This document shows positions 40,150 to 50,426 of a stretch of 64,000 nt of DNA, in pieces. A program made the position numbers and the translations under genes. Origin of the DNA: Bacillota bacterium (GTDB lineage Bacteria > Bacillota_I > Bacilli_A > RF39 > UBA660); contig SVAQ01000005.1 in assembly GCA_015059305.1 (NCBI GenBank), forward strand, positions 25,366 to 89,365, in the 5' to 3' direction. The stretch's first letter is position 1, and each line of letters begins with the position of its first letter. The notes under the pieces are model-generated. The model had not been told where the DNA came from. It saw nothing but the letters and a program-made list of their open reading frames with translations, and ran no database searches.

Positions 40150-40955
40150 TTTAACCTCTGACAATTAGGACAAAAATAAGTAGATCGACCGCCAACTTTA
40201 TCTTTTACGATAACACTTTTACAAAAGCAAGTATCTCCTTCTTTAGTATGGACTTTTAAATAATTTTGATATTCGCCTTGCACATTAAGTGATGATGTAT
40301 AACTACGTATCGTAGTACCTTTATATTTTATTGCCATATCTAAGATCCTTTTTGAATTTTCGAGGATATTTTTAGTGTCATTTATTGTAATATTTGTTCC
40401 ATATTCAAATGGATTAATTTTTGATGCATGCAAAACTTCATCGACATAAATATTACCTAATCCAGAAATTATACTTTGATCAAGTAATAAAGTTTTAATT
40501 GGTACTTTTTTATTATGGATCTTACTATATAAATAATTACTATCAACTTTACCATTAGCATCAGGGCCTAAATTTTTAAAATATTGGGTAAGACTATCTT
40601 TATTAATTAAAACCATTCTCCCAAATTTACGAGTATCATGATATCTTAAATCAAAGTCTTCGAAAACAAAAATAATGTGTTCATGTTTAGATATTTCTTC
40701 GGAATGTTTTTTAATAAAATACTTGCCTTCCATTCTTAAATGAGAAATTAGATATTGATGCGGAGTTTCAAAAATCAAGTATTTACCTTTTCTTTGAATA
40801 TCAATAAAAGAACTACCTTTTAATGCACTTTTAAAATCATTTATATCGCTTTCAATAATATTAGGATACAAAATTTTAATTTCTTTAATTTTTTTATTTA
40901 AAATTTGTTTTTTTAAAACTAAGCGTACTGTTTCGACTTCTGCTAGTTCTGGCAC
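40146..40955 (-). CDS. mutM: Formamidopyrimidine-DNA glycosylase (MutM/Fpg)
   Basis: It removes 8-oxoguanine. The GTG at 40955 is chosen because it makes the protein start M-P-E-L-A-E-V-E-T-V, with the catalytic proline as residue 2; the frame beginning at 40964 would place Pro at position 5, which cannot work. Further motifs: HLRMEGKYFI, DLRYHDTRKFGRM, SGLGNIYVDEVLHASKINP and a C-terminal zinc finger (CFCKS ... YFCPNC). The usual second residues PELPEVE read PELAEVE here. Confidence 0.93.
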   Translation of the reverse strand: MPELAEVETVRLVLKKQILNKKIKEIKILYPNIIESDINDFKSALKGSSFIDIQRKGKYLIFETPHQYLISHLRMEGKYFIKKHSEEISKHEHIIFVFEDFDLRYHDTRKFGRMVLINKDSLTQYFKNLGPDANGKVDSNYLYSKIHNKKVPIKTLLLDQSIISGLGNIYVDEVLHASKINPFEYGTNITINDTKNILENSKRILDMAIKYKGTTIRSYTSSLNVQGEYQNYLKVHTKEGDTCFCKSVIVKDKVGGRSTYFCPNCQRLK

Positions 40956-40970
40956 ATAGTTCACATCCTT

Positions 40971-42299
40971 TTAATTTTCTTTTTTTATATGTTCTTTATA
41001 TCTGTTTCCTCTTTCTTCGAAATTACTATAAAAACCATAGCTTGATGCTGCGGGAGACAACAAACAAATGGTATTTTTCTTTGTCACCTTTTTAGCTATA
41101 TCAACAGCAGTTTCCACATCCATAGCTTCGTATGTTTTTTTTGTTATATCTTTCATAAGTTTAGTTCCCGTTTCCGGCATACATATAATATTTTCAACAT
41201 CACATGAATTTAAGAAATCGACAAAACCAGAATAATCAATTCCTCTATCCATTCCGCCAATAATCAAAGTATTAACATTTCCTAAACTTTTGATAGCATT
41301 AATCGCAGCATCAGGGATCGTAGCAATAGAATCATTATAAAAAATAATATCATTATATGTACCTACTAATTCCATCCGGTGAGATAAAGGCTCAAATTCT
41401 TCGATTGTTTTAACACACTTTTCATAATCTAAATTTAATAAACTGGCTACTGATAAAGCAAACATAATATCTTTTAAATTATGATTACCTTTTAATTTAA
41501 TATCAGTTGTAGTATCAAATATCTTTTCATCATCGACAACAATATAATTTTCGTTTATGTATGCATAAGAATTATCTTTCTTTTCAGCATTTAAATCAAA
41601 TACCTCGGCTTCACCAGTTACAAATTCGATATATTTTTTTAAATCAGCATTATCCGTAGAATAAATAAAGTAATCTTCTTTCTTTTGAAAATTGGCAATA
41701 TTAAGTTTTGCTTTGTAATATGCATCTAAACTTCTATAATGATCTAAATGCTCTGGGAATAAATTTAAAATAAGACTTATATTCGGAGAATTTTTAACAA
41801 ATTCAAGTTGATGGGAAGACATTTCAATAACAACATATGTATCTTCATCTATATTATCAATTACATCTAAAATAGGTTTACCAATATTACCTACTAAAAA
41901 AGATTTATATCCTTGATCATTAATCATTTGATATATTAATGAAGATGTTGTACTTTTTCCTTTAGATCCTGTAACACCTATTGTATATCCTTTGGTAGTT
42001 TCTAAAAACATTTGTAATTGAGATGTAATTTTATCTTTAAATGGCTCAATGTTAACGTCTTTTAATGAAACTCCCGGAGCTTTAAATATTAAATCATATG
42101 AAGAAAGTGAATCATAATTAACATCAATAACCTCGGCATTTTCATCATCTAATACAATATTTTTATAGTTTTGATCCATTACAGTAAGTGGCATCAAAGG
42201 AAGATTTTTTCTAATATATTCAAAAGTTGATCTTCCCTCTTTACCAAATCCTAAAATAACAATCTTCTTATTTTGTAACATTTCAATTATTTTTTTCAT
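40971..42299 (-). CDS. murD: UDP-MurNAc-L-alanine:glutamate ligase (MurD, probably MurD2-type)
   Basis: It adds glutamate to UDP-MurNAc-L-Ala in cell-wall synthesis. About 442 residues from the ATG at 42299 (AGAGGTG upstream). Motifs: VILGFGKEGRSTFEYI, the ATP loop GVTGSKGKSTTSSLIYQM, MSSHQLEFV, LNLFPEHLDHYRSLDAYYKAK and NDSIATIPDAAINAIKSL. It overlaps the murL-like gene by 17 bases. That pairing suggests it accepts L-Glu, as in the MurD2-MurL route, instead of the D-Glu used by ordinary MurD. Confidence 0.92.
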   Translation of the reverse strand: MKKIIEMLQNKKIVILGFGKEGRSTFEYIRKNLPLMPLTVMDQNYKNIVLDDENAEVIDVNYDSLSSYDLIFKAPGVSLKDVNIEPFKDKITSQLQMFLETTKGYTIGVTGSKGKSTTSSLIYQMINDQGYKSFLVGNIGKPILDVIDNIDEDTYVVIEMSSHQLEFVKNSPNISLILNLFPEHLDHYRSLDAYYKAKLNIANFQKKEDYFIYSTDNADLKKYIEFVTGEAEVFDLNAEKKDNSYAYINENYIVVDDEKIFDTTTDIKLKGNHNLKDIMFALSVASLLNLDYEKCVKTIEEFEPLSHRMELVGTYNDIIFYNDSIATIPDAAINAIKSLGNVNTLIIGGMDRGIDYSGFVDFLNSCDVENIICMPETGTKLMKDITKKTYEAMDVETAVDIAKKVTKKNTICLLSPAASSYGFYSNFEERGNRYKEHIKKEN

Positions 42300-43632
42300 T
42301 AATCGCACCTCTTACGATATTTATAAATTCATTAGGTAAATTATTTTCTTTGTTATACAGTTTTAACATTCCATTTTCGGGTATTAAAGAATAATTATTT
42401 TTATAATATTCTAATAAGTATGGCAAATTATTTTCATACTGCTCTATTTTTCTAGAAATAGCATAATTTACTTCATCGTATGTTCCTACACATTCAAATG
42501 GTTTATGCACTGAATGGCCTGTAAGCTCAATAAAAGTTTCTAAAAGTTCTTCTTTAGCAAATAGATCCTCTTTAAAGATATTAAATAGTTCATCATTTGT
42601 TAAAAATGGAGATAAAATTATATAAACAAACAAGCATTTTGGGCAATTGCAACACCAATGCCAAGGCTCTGTTTTACTTCCGACATTACAACTTTTAAAA
42701 ACATTATGATATTCTTTAAATCTAGAAAATAACATTGCAATTTGAATTTCTGCAAGGGGTCTTAATAGACTAAAATAATGAATGCCCACATTAAAATTTT
42801 CTTTGACATAATTATTAAAATCGCATTCATATTCATAGCTTTTGGAATATTGATGATTAATTTTTGTCCCCACTACATTACTTTCATTAGCACTACTTTC
42901 ATTTGATAAAACAACATATTTTTTTCCTGTTAAATACGCAGTTAATAAAGATACAAATGATACTAAAGCCGAAAATGGAGTATGCCCATTTAGAAAACCG
43001 GCTTTATTTAGTTCTACAATCCCAGGATCTAAATTTCTTTTAACAATGATATTTTTATCTAAATACCCACCAACTTTTGCACAATCTAAATGTACCGCTT
43101 TTGGATTTATCATAAAAGTATCATTATCTTCATACATGTCTTTTAAAAGATTTAAGCTTACTACGGAATCTTTACCTCCACCTATAGCAATTAAATTACC
43201 AGTACCTGTATATGATACTTCATAATTTCTTTTTGTATTTTCAATTTTAACATCCATTAAATCTTCTAAATCAATGTCAATATTATTTAAATAAAAGAAC
43301 TCACCTAAACCATGGTAGTATAACTTTTTAAACCAACTGATTTGTTTATCGTTTAAAAAACCAGCCTTAATTATCACTTCATGAGGCATCGCACATTTCC
43401 AGTAACTAATAAGCTCAACCATTCCAATATGGAATAATAAGTCATTTAAAAAATCTTTATTTATATCTTTATTTTTAATATATGTTTTTTTAATTTCCAA
43501 ACTTGGAGTAAATCTTTTTAATCCTTCGATTTCAAAATAATAGACTACTTTATAAGAATCATCATTTTCAATCACTTCATATTTTTCATATATAAAAGTC
43601 TTATATTTATCTTTCATGTCTTTATACTTCAT
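42283..43632 (-). CDS. murL: UDP-MurNAc-L-Ala-L-Glu epimerase-like protein (MurL)
   Basis: 449 residues with a PP-loop-like nucleotide motif GGGKDSVVSLNLLKDM (151-166), GHTPFSALVSFVSLL, VLSNESSANESNV and a Cys cluster WHWCCNCPKC. This matches my knowledge of MurL, an ATP-dependent enzyme that epimerises the L-Glu of UDP-MurNAc-L-Ala-L-Glu to D-Glu, described in Xanthomonas beside MurD2. Here too it directly overlaps murD. No sulfur-transfer genes surround it, which argues against other PP-loop roles. The assignment rests on motif and partner. Confidence 0.7.
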   Translation of the reverse strand: MKYKDMKDKYKTFIYEKYEVIENDDSYKVVYYFEIEGLKRFTPSLEIKKTYIKNKDINKDFLNDLLFHIGMVELISYWKCAMPHEVIIKAGFLNDKQISWFKKLYYHGLGEFFYLNNIDIDLEDLMDVKIENTKRNYEVSYTGTGNLIAIGGGKDSVVSLNLLKDMYEDNDTFMINPKAVHLDCAKVGGYLDKNIIVKRNLDPGIVELNKAGFLNGHTPFSALVSFVSLLTAYLTGKKYVVLSNESSANESNVVGTKINHQYSKSYEYECDFNNYVKENFNVGIHYFSLLRPLAEIQIAMLFSRFKEYHNVFKSCNVGSKTEPWHWCCNCPKCLFVYIILSPFLTNDELFNIFKEDLFAKEELLETFIELTGHSVHKPFECVGTYDEVNYAISRKIEQYENNLPYLLEYYKNNYSLIPENGMLKLYNKENNLPNEFINIVRGAINEKNN

Positions 43633-43642
43633 ATAGACCTCC

Positions 43643-46198
43643 CTATTTAATATCGTGCCAATTTAATCCGGTATCTGAACTAACTTTAAGTGGCACTTGT
43701 AACTGAATAACATTTTCCATTGTTTCTTTTACAATTTGACGCACTTTTTCTAGTTCTTTGGCTTTTACATCAAATATAAGTTCGTCGTGAACTTGCAATA
43801 ACATTTTACTTGTAATATTTTCTTTTGTAAAGGCTTCATCAATTTTTATCATAGCTAATTTTATAATATCTGCCGCGGTGCCTTGAATCGGTGTATTAAT
43901 AGCCATTCTTTCACCCGTTTGTCTAATCATATAGTTAGCATTATTTATCTCATCAATAATTCTTTTACGATTAAATAAAGTTTGAACATATCCTGTTTTT
44001 TTAGCATTTTCAACACTTTGCATCATATATTCTTTTACTTCAGGATACATTGCATAATATTTTTCTATAAAATACTCTGCTTCCTTTTTATTAACATGAA
44101 TATTTTCCATTAAACCATAACTACTAATTCCATAAACAATTCCAAAAATTACAGATTTTGCTTTTGAACGCATATCTTTAGTAACTGTCTCTACTGGCAC
44201 ACCATTAATATCACTAGCTACTTTTGTATGAATATCACCACCTGTATTAAACGTTTCAATCATACTTTGGCAATTAGCAATATGAGCAAGTAACCGTAGT
44301 TCAATCTGGGAATAATCACAACTTAAAAATATATCATTTTCCGGTATAAATGCTTCCCTAATTTTTCGACCTAATTCCTCTCTTACAGGAATATTTTGTA
44401 AATTTGGTTCTACGGAAGATAGTCTTCCAGTTCGAGCAATAGTCTGTTTAAATATAGTATGAATTTTCTGATCATCAAAAATACAATTTTGCAAACCTTC
44501 AATATAAGTTGATTTTAATTTAGCTAAATTGCGATATTCTAAAATTAAATTAATAATTGGATGTTCATCCTTTAATTTCTCTAAAGTAGCAACGTCTGTT
44601 TTATATCCTGTCTTATTCTTTTTACCTTTTGCTATACATAATTTATCAAATAATATTTCCCCAAGTTGCTTAACCGAAGCAATGTTAAACTCCACGCCGG
44701 CATATTCATAAATTCTAGTCGTTAACTCTTCTAACTTTTGTGAAATATCTGTGCCTTGCGCTATTAAAACTTTACGATCGATTTTTATACCATTTTTTTC
44801 CATTTTAGCTAAAACATTAATAAGTGGAAGTTCAATGCTTTCATATAACATCTTAAGATTTTCTTTTTCTAACTTATCTTTTAATTGTTTATTATATTCA
44901 AAAAGAAAATAGGCTCTTAAAACAATATTTTTAATTAGTAAATTATTATCATCATTTTTTAATATATTAGAATAATACTCTAGTTCCTCTCCTAGAGCGT
45001 TAGCAAGATATGCTATATCATCTTTAACATTATAATTTAATAAATATGCACTTATCATTAAATCATCTTGAGCAACAATATTATTATTTAAAAAATATAA
45101 ATTTTTCTTATGATCATATGTAATAATCTTTTTATCTTTCAAAATATCATTTAACTTATAAAATTGGTCTTTATTAAAATAATAAGTATATTTACCATCA
45201 GTAACACTAGCTCCAATTACATTACCTTTAGTATATATATCATTATCACAAGCAATATATAAAGCTACTTCTTCTTTTAAAACTACATTTATTTCATCCG
45301 ATACAGTAATGTATTTAATATCTTTTTTCTCTTTAGGAATATTTAAATTTTTTAGAAAAGAATAAAATTCTAAATCATTATACATTTCCTTTAAAGCTTC
45401 AAAATTAGGTCCTACATAATTTAAATCACTTAGATTAACCTCTAAAGGAACATCACAGTAAATCGTTGCAATTTTTTGCGACATAAATGCGCTTTCCTTA
45501 CCTACAACTAATTTGTCATGAACGCTACCTTTAATTTTATCAATATTTGTATAAATATTTTCTAATGAACCATACTCTACTAATAATTTTAATGCCGTTT
45601 TTTCGCCTATTCCTTTTACTCCAGGAATATTATCAGATGCATCTCCCATAAGAGCTTTTAAATCAATTATTTTCTTAGGTTCAATTTGATAGTCCTCAAA
45701 AAAAGTTTTTTCATTATAACGTATATAGCCAGTTTGTTTTAACAATTTGACATCAGTTTCATAATTAATTAATTGTAGTAAATCTTTATCGCTAGAAATT
45801 ATCGTAGCATCAAACTCTTGATCTTCATGAGCCTTTTTAACAAGCGTACCTATAATATCATCTGCTTCATAAGGTTCTAATTCTAAGTGACAAATTCCCA
45901 TGGCATCTAAAAGTTTTCTAGCTACGGGCATTTGCATTTTTAGCTCATCAGGAGTAGCATTTCTTCCTTCTTTATAAAATTCAAATTCTTGCTTCCGGAA
46001 ATTTTTACCAATGTCAAATGCTACAGCCATATAACTTGGTTTTTCTTCGGCAATAATTTTATTAATCATTGTAGTAAAACCATATAATGCATTAGTTGGA
46101 AAATCTTTACTATTTCGCATCATGTTACCGTTATATGCAGTTGCATAATAACTTCGAAACATTAAATTATTTCCATCTATTAAAACTATTTTTTTCAT
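43643..46198 (-). CDS. polA: DNA polymerase I
   Basis: 851 residues: 5' nuclease domain (KIVLIDGNNLMFRSYYA, YEADDIIGTLVKKA, DASDNIPGVKGIGEKTALKLL). A central 3'-5' exonuclease-like domain has lost its acidic motif I (LYIACDNDIY), as in Bacillus. The polymerase domain has FLSCDYSQIELRLLAHIA, RSKAKSVIFGIVYGISSYG and LLQVHDELIFDV. It repairs gaps and removes RNA primers. The promoter reads TGTTATAAT just inside the upstream terminator. Confidence 0.96.
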   Translation of the reverse strand: MKKIVLIDGNNLMFRSYYATAYNGNMMRNSKDFPTNALYGFTTMINKIIAEEKPSYMAVAFDIGKNFRKQEFEFYKEGRNATPDELKMQMPVARKLLDAMGICHLELEPYEADDIIGTLVKKAHEDQEFDATIISSDKDLLQLINYETDVKLLKQTGYIRYNEKTFFEDYQIEPKKIIDLKALMGDASDNIPGVKGIGEKTALKLLVEYGSLENIYTNIDKIKGSVHDKLVVGKESAFMSQKIATIYCDVPLEVNLSDLNYVGPNFEALKEMYNDLEFYSFLKNLNIPKEKKDIKYITVSDEINVVLKEEVALYIACDNDIYTKGNVIGASVTDGKYTYYFNKDQFYKLNDILKDKKIITYDHKKNLYFLNNNIVAQDDLMISAYLLNYNVKDDIAYLANALGEELEYYSNILKNDDNNLLIKNIVLRAYFLFEYNKQLKDKLEKENLKMLYESIELPLINVLAKMEKNGIKIDRKVLIAQGTDISQKLEELTTRIYEYAGVEFNIASVKQLGEILFDKLCIAKGKKNKTGYKTDVATLEKLKDEHPIINLILEYRNLAKLKSTYIEGLQNCIFDDQKIHTIFKQTIARTGRLSSVEPNLQNIPVREELGRKIREAFIPENDIFLSCDYSQIELRLLAHIANCQSMIETFNTGGDIHTKVASDINGVPVETVTKDMRSKAKSVIFGIVYGISSYGLMENIHVNKKEAEYFIEKYYAMYPEVKEYMMQSVENAKKTGYVQTLFNRKRIIDEINNANYMIRQTGERMAINTPIQGTAADIIKLAMIKIDEAFTKENITSKMLLQVHDELIFDVKAKELEKVRQIVKETMENVIQLQVPLKVSSDTGLNWHDIK

Positions 46199-46222
46199 AT
46201 TTCACCTATAAGAAAATTATAA

Positions 46223-46254
46223 CAAAAAAAGATAGTCATTTAAACTACCTTTTT
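46223..46254 (-). terminator. Terminator/promoter cassette before polA
   Basis: AAAAAAAGATAGT pairs with ACTACCTTTTTT across CATTTAA (46223-46254). On the minus strand its T7 run leads straight into an extended -10 TGTTATAAT upstream of polA. The same arrangement recurs at 50427, 52743 and 56103. Confidence 0.75.
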
Positions 46255-47096
46255 TCAATTGTTATTACCGGTCTAATACCCATAGAGTATTGTTTATTTA
46301 AGGAATTTTTAACAAAAAGGGATTCTAATGCTACATTCCCTTCGCTATTAACTACTGCATAAGCACCGATTGCATAATGAGTATTAACGGCAGTCGACGA
46401 TGTTAAAGTCCAATATCCCTTGTCAGTCTCTAGATTATTTATTAACCACTTGGCGTTTTCTAATTTGCGATATTCTTCAGCTGTAATTAATCTTGCCCGC
46501 AAATCTAAATCCATCAAATCATATTTTTCTAAAACTTCTTCACCATCTTCGCTTGCTAAGTTAAAATCTACATATTTTTCATCTTTTGAAAAGTAAATTT
46601 TATCGTATCCTCGAGTAGTAAATCCTGTGTATTCACAACTATAATTTGCAGTCGTTCCTTTTTTACACATTTCTTCACTGTATATTTTACCATAGTCATT
46701 ATATACATAATCCTCAATAGGTTTTATGTTAGTCCATTTCTTTGTATTTTCATAAATTTGCATCAGAGCTTCAAGCGGACCTTTCATATTTATTGATTCA
46801 CTATGCCAATCTACATTACTAGCAATATTTTTATCCATTAATAAAGTCATGTTAGTCTCTGTATTATCAATTACATAAAAATTATAATCTTTTTTGTCAT
46901 TAACCATAACATTAACTAATATTCCTTTTTTAATTTCATCTTCACTACATACATTTCCTTTTTTTAAACACTCTTGATCATTATTTGATTGTGGCCCATC
47001 GTTTGTATCTGGTTTCTTTAATAAAGAAAATACAATTACGCCCACCAAAATAATAACAAAAATACATAAAATAATAAAAGCTTTCTTATTTTTCAT
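46245..47096 (-). CDS. Pilus-locus membrane protein with DUF6273-like C-terminus
   Basis: About 283 residues from MKNKKAFIIL at 47096. One N-terminal span (AFIILCIFVIILVGVIVFSL), then an outer domain with cysteines, and a C-terminal region GYWTLTSSTAVNTHYAIGAY ending in MGIRPVITIEKR. That ending is typical of DUF6273-type domains (formylglycine-enzyme-like fold). It is a clear paralogue of the protein at 52764-53603 and, like it, directly follows a giant prepilin gene; the start overlaps the stop region of that gene within a few bases. It may assist anchoring or assembly of its prepilin. Confidence 0.7.
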   Translation of the reverse strand: MKNKKAFIILCIFVIILVGVIVFSLLKKPDTNDGPQSNNDQECLKKGNVCSEDEIKKGILVNVMVNDKKDYNFYVIDNTETNMTLLMDKNIASNVDWHSESINMKGPLEALMQIYENTKKWTNIKPIEDYVYNDYGKIYSEEMCKKGTTANYSCEYTGFTTRGYDKIYFSKDEKYVDFNLASEDGEEVLEKYDLMDLDLRARLITAEEYRKLENAKWLINNLETDKGYWTLTSSTAVNTHYAIGAYAVVNSEGNVALESLFVKNSLNKQYSMGIRPVITIEKR

Positions 47097-47098
47097 AA

Positions 47099-50000
47099 TT
47101 AATCCTGTGCACATGCTGTTCTACTGTTTTTACAAGCATTTGCTTGGCTGTTACCTGTACAATACCAGCCTTTACCCCTTTCTGTTGAAGAACTACATTT
47201 ATAAGTGTTCCAACTAATCGATTTGTAATCTTTGTTGTTCCATGAATATGTTCCACCTGAAATACCTACTGTTATTTTACAAGAAGAACCATATGAAATA
47301 CCACTATAATTTACTTTAATGTAATTATCATCATAACCAGATTTACTACAGCTTCCTACGCTATATGTTTCAACCTTACAAGCACTACTAATAGTAAATT
47401 TTACAACTCCGCTGGATACACTTGAAATCCAAGCTTCACAATAATTAACATCTAAATCATCTTCATCTATATTACAAGATGCTGGCAAATTAGTTTTTAT
47501 TTTATTTCTTCTTATTGACCCCGACGTCCATGAACCGTTTTTTTCATCATAATCACACCATGTATCATCACATGTAGTTATATAATATTCATTACAATTA
47601 TCATCATATCTATAATCATAGATATAATCTAAGCACAGTTCCCAATCAACCTCATCATCATAGTATTCTCTTCCACCATACATGTAATAACATGTTTTAT
47701 ATTTATAACCGTCGGACTCACATGATCCCCATGAACAATCATAGTAGTCACTATCGCAGGCTTTATAATCAACGTTGTATTCTGTATACTCTTTGTTTTT
47801 ATATTTATATTTACAGCTTTGGTATTTCCAGCCGTACTCATCACAGCTTCCCCATTTACAGCCGTAATAATCACTATCACAGCCTTCTGTACTAGTGTAG
47901 GATTGCCACTCACCTAAACAACCGTTATATCTTGAATAAACTTTATACCCGTTATCAGAGCAGTAGTCATATGTGTATGTACCTTCGCTGCAGCATGCTT
48001 GAGTATTACATTTACTCGTAGATCTATCGGCACCATAATCTATTCTACAGAAAGTATCAAAATGTTCATCTCTATAATAGACATCTCGATATTTATATCC
48101 GCCTCCACAAGTTACAGAGCAACTTCCCCAGGTTCCATAACCATATACTTCTTCATCATCACATGTTTTATATAGTTTATAAGTTTTAGATTTTGAATCC
48201 GATATATTTCCAACAGCATCTTTAATAAAGGCGTATAATGTAAAACTATTTCCTGAACCTTCATTTGCATTAAATGTATATGATGCTGTATATGTTCCAT
48301 TGAAATTATTCCATGTACAGTTTGTAGAACTATTTGTTGTACTTATACATACTTTTGATACGCCACTATTAGCATCGCTTCCTTTAACTGTCAATGTTGC
48401 ATATTTTGAATTATAATTTGCATTATTTGATGTTATTGTAAATGATGATATTGTTGGCTTAGTAACATCTACATAGACGTTAGCGGTTCTTTTAGAACAT
48501 GAAACCGTATTACCTGCGACATCTTTTATTGTATAAGCTGATATACTAGTTGTTGTTGTCGTTGAAGTATATTGTTTGTTTGAACCATTATATGATGTAT
48601 TACAGCCTGAATGGTCATCTTTACATCCCCAGTAGATAGTTCTTGACGTAGCCCATGTTGTACTATCACCTGAATTTGTACATGTTGGCGAGGTTTTATC
48701 TACATAAACATTAGCTGTCCGTTTTGAACATTTCGTGGTATTTCCAACTTTATCCTTAATTGTATAGGCCTCGATTTCTGATTGGATTGTCGTGGTGGAA
48801 AAAGTTTTACTTGAGCCATCATAACTTGTATCACAGCCCGCATGATCATCCTTACATCCCCAGGTTATTGTTCGATTGCTATTTGTCCAAGTTGTACTAT
48901 CACCTGAATTTGTACAACTCGGTGCAGTTTTATCTACATATACATTGGCTGTTCTTTTTGGACATGTTGTCGTATTTCCTGCTTTATCCTTTATTGTATA
49001 CGATGCTATTTCTGATTGGATTGTCGTTGAGTTAAAAGTTTTACTTGAACCGGAATAACTTGTATCACAGCCCGCGTGATCATCCTTACATCCCCAGGCT
49101 ATTGTACGATTGCTATTTGTCCAAGTTGTACTATCACCTGAATTTGTACAACTTGGTGCGGTTTTATCTACATATACATTGGCTGTTCTTTTTGGACATG
49201 TTGTTTGGTTTCCTACATTATCTTCTATGGTATAGGCTGCTATTTCTGATTGTTTCGTTGTTGTTGTAAAAGTTTTACTCGAGCCACTTTTTGCTGGATT
49301 ACATCCTGATGATGATTCTCCTGTTCCATCATCACATCCCCATGTTATTGTTATCGGATTATTTGTCCATACTGTATTATCCCCACTATTAATGCAGCTC
49401 GGTGCGATTGAATCTATCTTAGATGCTTGGATAACACTTTTATCAATTGACATTAAGTTAGTATTTCCAGCCATATCTTTAACCCAGATATACCATGCAC
49501 CATTTTGTGTTACATCTACCTCAATATTTTGTTTATTTCCTGCTGTTGTTATCCATCCTGATGTTGGCTCTGTATTTGTTTGTGTTATAGCGTATCCACT
49601 TAATCCTGATTCATTATCTACTATTGTGGCACTTATTTTCTTTTTTTGCGCCCAAACATCAGGATTATCAATTAATATATCTTGAACCATTGGTTCTTTT
49701 ATATCAATCTTGATTCTTGCATCCGCGGTATATGGTTTATCATCTTTATATGCAATAACTTGAAAGACATCATTTATGTAATTTCTTTCGGTTAATTCTA
49801 ATTTATAAGAATCTCCTTCATAATGAACATCCGGCGCAAGTGGTGATATCCATTTAAATTTTTCGCCCTCTAAAAAGTCTGGTACATTTGTTACTTTTAA
49901 ATAAATATCTTTTCCTTTTGCATCAATCCAATCATTAGGAATACTAATATAATTTGAACAAGATTCACCCTCCGCGGCAGCACAATATTTGACATTTAAT

Positions 50001-50386
50001 ATAGCATCACTGATTATGTCATAATCACAAGTACCATCTTCCATTTCGGTTCCTGCCTTTACTTCGGCTTCACCACTTGTATAATCGATATAATAACAAT
50101 TTAGTGATTCTTTGGTATCCGGGGCTATTATTTGATTACTTTCATCATCAGCTTCGATATAACCTTCTTGAATTAACGTTTCAACATATACCTTTTTTAC
50201 TTCTGTATCATTTACATATCTTTTCGCTGCTACTTTTACGTTTGATATTATATTTTCTCTTTGTTTTTTTTGGATTGCACCTTGCACTGATGAAAAAGAT
50301 GTTACAGCAATTGTTAGAATTATTCCTAATAATACTATCGTTGCTAAAAGTTCAACTAAAGTAAATCCTTTTTTATTCTTAAGCAT
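47099..50386 (-). CDS. Giant type IV-like prepilin with Ig-like and thrombospondin-type repeats (copy 1)
   Basis: About 1095 residues from the ATG at 50386 (GGAGTG upstream; the longer frame is rejected). The N-terminus MLKNKKGFTLVELLATIVLL is a class III prepilin signal with Glu at mature position 5. After a pseudopilin-like region come four Ig-like repeats, each starting (D)KTAPSCTNSGDSTTWTN-like, then a Bacteroides-type beta domain (ISSFTITSN). A thrombospondin type 1-like module follows (WGSCSVTCGGGYKYRDVYY), with further Cys-rich units CKWGSCDEYGWKYQSC and CSWGSCESDGYKYKTC. It is probably a surface adhesin assembled by or displayed on the Tad-type pilus encoded downstream at 59-63 kb. 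Confidence 0.82.
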   Translation of the reverse strand: MLKNKKGFTLVELLATIVLLGIILTIAVTSFSSVQGAIQKKQRENIISNVKVAAKRYVNDTEVKKVYVETLIQEGYIEADDESNQIIAPDTKESLNCYYIDYTSGEAEVKAGTEMEDGTCDYDIISDAILNVKYCAAAEGESCSNYISIPNDWIDAKGKDIYLKVTNVPDFLEGEKFKWISPLAPDVHYEGDSYKLELTERNYINDVFQVIAYKDDKPYTADARIKIDIKEPMVQDILIDNPDVWAQKKKISATIVDNESGLSGYAITQTNTEPTSGWITTAGNKQNIEVDVTQNGAWYIWVKDMAGNTNLMSIDKSVIQASKIDSIAPSCINSGDNTVWTNNPITITWGCDDGTGESSSGCNPAKSGSSKTFTTTTKQSEIAAYTIEDNVGNQTTCPKRTANVYVDKTAPSCTNSGDSTTWTNSNRTIAWGCKDDHAGCDTSYSGSSKTFNSTTIQSEIASYTIKDKAGNTTTCPKRTANVYVDKTAPSCTNSGDSTTWTNSNRTITWGCKDDHAGCDTSYDGSSKTFSTTTIQSEIEAYTIKDKVGNTTKCSKRTANVYVDKTSPTCTNSGDSTTWATSRTIYWGCKDDHSGCNTSYNGSNKQYTSTTTTTSISAYTIKDVAGNTVSCSKRTANVYVDVTKPTISSFTITSNNANYNSKYATLTVKGSDANSGVSKVCISTTNSSTNCTWNNFNGTYTASYTFNANEGSGNSFTLYAFIKDAVGNISDSKSKTYKLYKTCDDEEVYGYGTWGSCSVTCGGGYKYRDVYYRDEHFDTFCRIDYGADRSTSKCNTQACCSEGTYTYDYCSDNGYKVYSRYNGCLGEWQSYTSTEGCDSDYYGCKWGSCDEYGWKYQSCKYKYKNKEYTEYNVDYKACDSDYYDCSWGSCESDGYKYKTCYYMYGGREYYDDEVDWELCLDYIYDYRYDDNCNEYYITTCDDTWCDYDEKNGSWTSGSIRRNKIKTNLPASCNIDEDDLDVNYCEAWISSVSSGVVKFTISSACKVETYSVGSCSKSGYDDNYIKVNYSGISYGSSCKITVGISGGTYSWNNKDYKSISWNTYKCSSSTERGKGWYCTGNSQANACKNSRTACAQD
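48677..49378 (-). repeat. Three tandem 234-bp repeats encoding Ig-like units
   Basis: Near-identical 234-bp (78-residue) units at about 48677-48910, 48911-49144 and 49145-49378. The boundaries repeat the segment coding for DKTAPSCTNSGD. High nucleotide identity indicates recent expansion and permits copy-number change. Confidence 0.85.
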
Positions 50387-50426
50387 TTCTATCACTCCAT
50401 ATTTTTCATTATTATTATAACAAAAA

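Noticed and set aside
48760..49269. Several rightward open frames inside prepilin copy 1
   Set aside because: They mirror the tandem Ig-like repeats on the opposite strand, repeat one another and lack ribosome binding sites.
48677..49378. Possible CRISPR array
   Set aside because: The repeats are 234 bp, contiguous, without spacers, and encode Ig-like protein units. No cas genes are present in the window.
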